From contig CAMYJY010000018.1 in the NCBI GenBank assembly GCA_947258835.1, positions 1 to 39,754 of the forward strand: a stretch of DNA of 39,754 bases. The letters are read 5' to 3'. Position numbers and translations under genes: made by a program. Shown here in pieces: positions 37,094 through 39,754 of this stretch. The DNA is from an uncultured Pirellulales bacterium (GTDB lineage Bacteria > Planctomycetota > Planctomycetia > Pirellulales > Lacipirellulaceae). Positions within the stretch are counted from its first letter, which is position 1. Each line of letters starts with the position of its first letter. The notes beneath the pieces are model-generated. The model saw nothing but the letters and a program-made list of their open reading frames with translations, was not told the origin of the DNA and ran no database searches.

Positions 37094-38896
37094 ATGCGCA
37101 GCTACCCTTCTTGTTGGAATAAAACGCTCGCCCAACTTGGCTTTCGCCGCAAACGCAGAAAGTCTCATCCAAAAGAGAGCCCACGCTTCCACAGACGCCA
37201 TAGGCTGGAGTGCTTGGAGTCCCGGCAGATGCTCGCTGCGGACACGCTGTGGGTGGATACCTTGACCGACAACCCGGACTTGGGGCTCACTCTCCGTGAG
37301 GCACTGGTGGCAGCCAATGATGGCGACCTCCACGGCGAAGTCGATCAGATTCGGTTTATGGAAAACCTCTCTGGTGGTACTCTGGAACTGACTGGAGGCC
37401 AGCTCTCGATAGACAGTGACGTCGAGATTATTGGTTTGGGCCAGGATGCATTGACGATTGATGCTCAAGGCAACAGTCGCGTGTTTTATGTTCCTGCCGA
37501 TACGGAAGCATCCATTCAAGACCTGACCATCACGGGTGGCTCCAGCAGCTATGGCGGCGGCATCTACAATCGGGGCGATCTGACGCTGGATTCCGTGACC
37601 GTCTATGACAACACAGCTACAAGGTATGGCGGAGGAATTTACTTCTACGGGGACGACCTCGTGGTCAAGCGTTCTTCGATCTTAAACAACGAAGCGGGAT
37701 ATACCGCAGGTGGTATTTACGCCCGCTATGCTGATTCCGTGAGGATCGACTCCAGCACCGTTGCTGGCAATCAAGCACGGTACGATGGTGGGTTGAATCT
37801 AACACACGTCGTGGATATCGACATCAGCAATAGTACCATCTCCGGCAACATTGGCACGCAATATAGAGGTGGGATTTACTATTATGCCACGCCATATCGT
37901 GCGGGCTCCCATGTTTTTCGCAATCTGACGATCACGGACAACAACAGCAACTCCCAACCTGGTGCCGGTATCTTTCTGGCAACCAACAGCCAAACATTGG
38001 AGCTGTACAACTCCATTGTGGCGGACAATGTCGGCACCACGGATGGCGGATCGGCCACGGATATCCGTGGGGCTTTCCATCCCGATAGTTCGCACAACCT
38101 GATTGGCGTTAGCAGCGCGGGCACGGGCATTGTCCATGATACAAATGACAACCAAGTGGGCACCAGCTCGAATCCACTCGATCCCGGCCTACTGGCCCTG
38201 GGGGAATACGGCGGTCCCACGCAGACCCACGCGCTGCAGCCAAATAGCTTGGCGGTCAACACAGGTTCGTCAACAGAAATGCTCGATCAACGTGGTTTCC
38301 CACGCAACGTCGGCGGATTCGACATCGGCGCGGTTGAGCTGTGGGAGGGTGAGCCGCCGGCGGAGCCGCCGGTCGATTTGATTGTCTCCAGTATTGTGGA
38401 CACCTTCGACGGCAATTATGCCCACGGTGAGCTAACCCTCCGCGAGGCGGTCGCTATCGCCAACTTCCGCTCTGGCAGCGACACGATTACCTTTGACGCG
38501 AGTGTGTTCACTGGCGGTAGTGCCAGCCGGATTCGCCTAACCCAAGGGGAAGTTAGGATCACCGAGACGCTCACGATCGATGCCTCTACGGGGACGGGAG
38601 TCGTCATCAGCGGCGACGCGGACGATGACGACATCTTGGTAGCTGGCACGCTGATCACCGACGTCACGGCGAGCTTGGACGCCAACGTGCTGAGCGACAA
38701 CACCCGCGTGTTCAACTTTTCGTCTCCCGCCGGCGATCTGACGCTGGAGAACCTGACCATCACCGGTGGACGCACCACCGACTTCTCCGAGGATGGCGGC
38801 GGCATCCGCTTTGGATCAAACGACCCGACTTCTCCGAGGATGGCGGCGGCATCCGCTTTGGATCAAACGACGCACTCACCGTTACCGATAGCCTGA
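37094..38896 (+). pseudogene. Giant exported beta-helix repeat protein, 5' part (interrupted by a 47-bp duplication frameshift)
   Basis: ATG 37094; basic N-terminus plus LECLESRQMLAAD motif; two LTLREA(L/V) modules; choice-of-anchor-Q-like GEYGGPTQTHALQPNS; right-handed beta-helix GGGIYN repeats. Confidence 0.75.
38778..38871 (+). repeat. Perfect 47-bp tandem duplication
   Basis: CCGACTTCTCCGAGGATGGCGGCGGCATCCGCTTTGGATCAAACGAC at 38778-38824 and 38825-38871. Confidence 0.98.
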
Positions 38897-39754
38897 TCAG
38901 CGGCAATAGCACCGTCGATTATTTGGACTCGGACTACGGCTATCAGGCGCACGGCGGCGGCATCGCCACGGATTCCGGTGCGGTAACACTCATTGGCAGC
39001 ACGGTCAGCGGCAACCACACCACGGGTTTTGGGGCCCATGGCGGCGGCATCTACAATGATTCTGGTTTGGTGACACTCATCGATAGCACAGTCAGCGACA
39101 ACAGCATCACGGGGGAGGATGCCTATGGCGGTGGGTTGTACACCTATTCCGGCACAATCGTCCTGACGGGCAGTACAATTAGCGGCAACAGCACGAGCGG
39201 CAGCAGTGAGGCCGATGGCGGCGGCATCTTTAATGATTCGGGGATAACGCGTCTCACCAGCAGCACGATCAGCGACAACCACAGCAGTGGGGATGGCGGC
39301 GGCATTGGCACGCGTTATGGTTCGGTAACGCTGACCAGCAGCACGATCAGCGGCAACAGTACCACGGGTGCAGGTCATGGCGGCGGTATTTACACCGCTA
39401 CGGGTAAGCAAAGTTACTCGACTTCCGGTCGAGTAAGTCTCACCAACAGCACGGTCAGCGGCAACAGCAGCGGCGGCCATGGCGGCGGCATCGCTTCGGG
39501 TGGCGACCCCACTTGGCGTGAATCTATTTCCAATAGCCACGTAGTAAAGCTGAATAACAGCACGGTCAGCGACAACGAGGCGGCGGGCACTGGGGGCGGG
39601 GTCTATGTCTTTGACCACACGAGCAACCCACGCATCACGCTGGAGAACTCGATCGTCGCGGGCAATCGAGACCACAAAGCTCCCGAAAATAGTGGCACCC
39701 CCAGCGATTTGGTCCCCGACCCCGACAGCACGCTGAACCTGGGCTCCATCGTGA
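38872..39754 (+). pseudogene. Continuation of the beta-helix protein in a shifted frame, open to window end
   Basis: ALTVTDSLISGNSTVDYLDSDYGYQAHGGGIATDSGAVTLIGSTVSGNHTTGFGAHGGGIYNDSG... no stop through 39753. Confidence 0.8.

Noticed and set aside
38863-39675. 270-aa minus-strand ORF
   Set aside because: Shadow ORF antisense to the repetitive beta-helix coding frame; composition mirrors the repeat

Overview
The window looks like planctomycete chromosome, judged from the codon/GC style, the 'LExR.(M/A)L(A/S)A' N-terminal motif on two predicted exported proteins, and the ECF-sigma and L17 variants. It has three blocks. (1) ~1-13.8 kb: a CorA-type transporter, a decayed-looking ECF-sigma/TPR locus next to an exported 'LEQRLALSA' protein, a TolC-like OMF, a Cys-rich exported protein, an orphan nucleotidyltransferase, and an RND pump (RND + MFP, with a divergent OprM/NodT-type OMF). 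(2) ~13.8-32.9 kb: xth, then a near-complete S10-spc-alpha ribosomal protein region (rpsJ to rplQ, with secY, adk, map, rpoA). (3) ~33-39.7 kb: a HExxH-type metallopeptidase, a lipoprotein, class II fructose-bisphosphate aldolase, and a giant beta-helix exported protein that runs off the window. The most unusual signal is the set of short interspersed repeat families inserted between, and partly inside, the ribosomal and efflux genes. One ~95-bp family lies inside the tolC-like signal-peptide region and abuts TAA stop codons. Another supplies the stop codon of both rpmC and map. A perfect 47-bp tandem duplication frameshifts the beta-helix gene. All calls are by eye; no database search was run.
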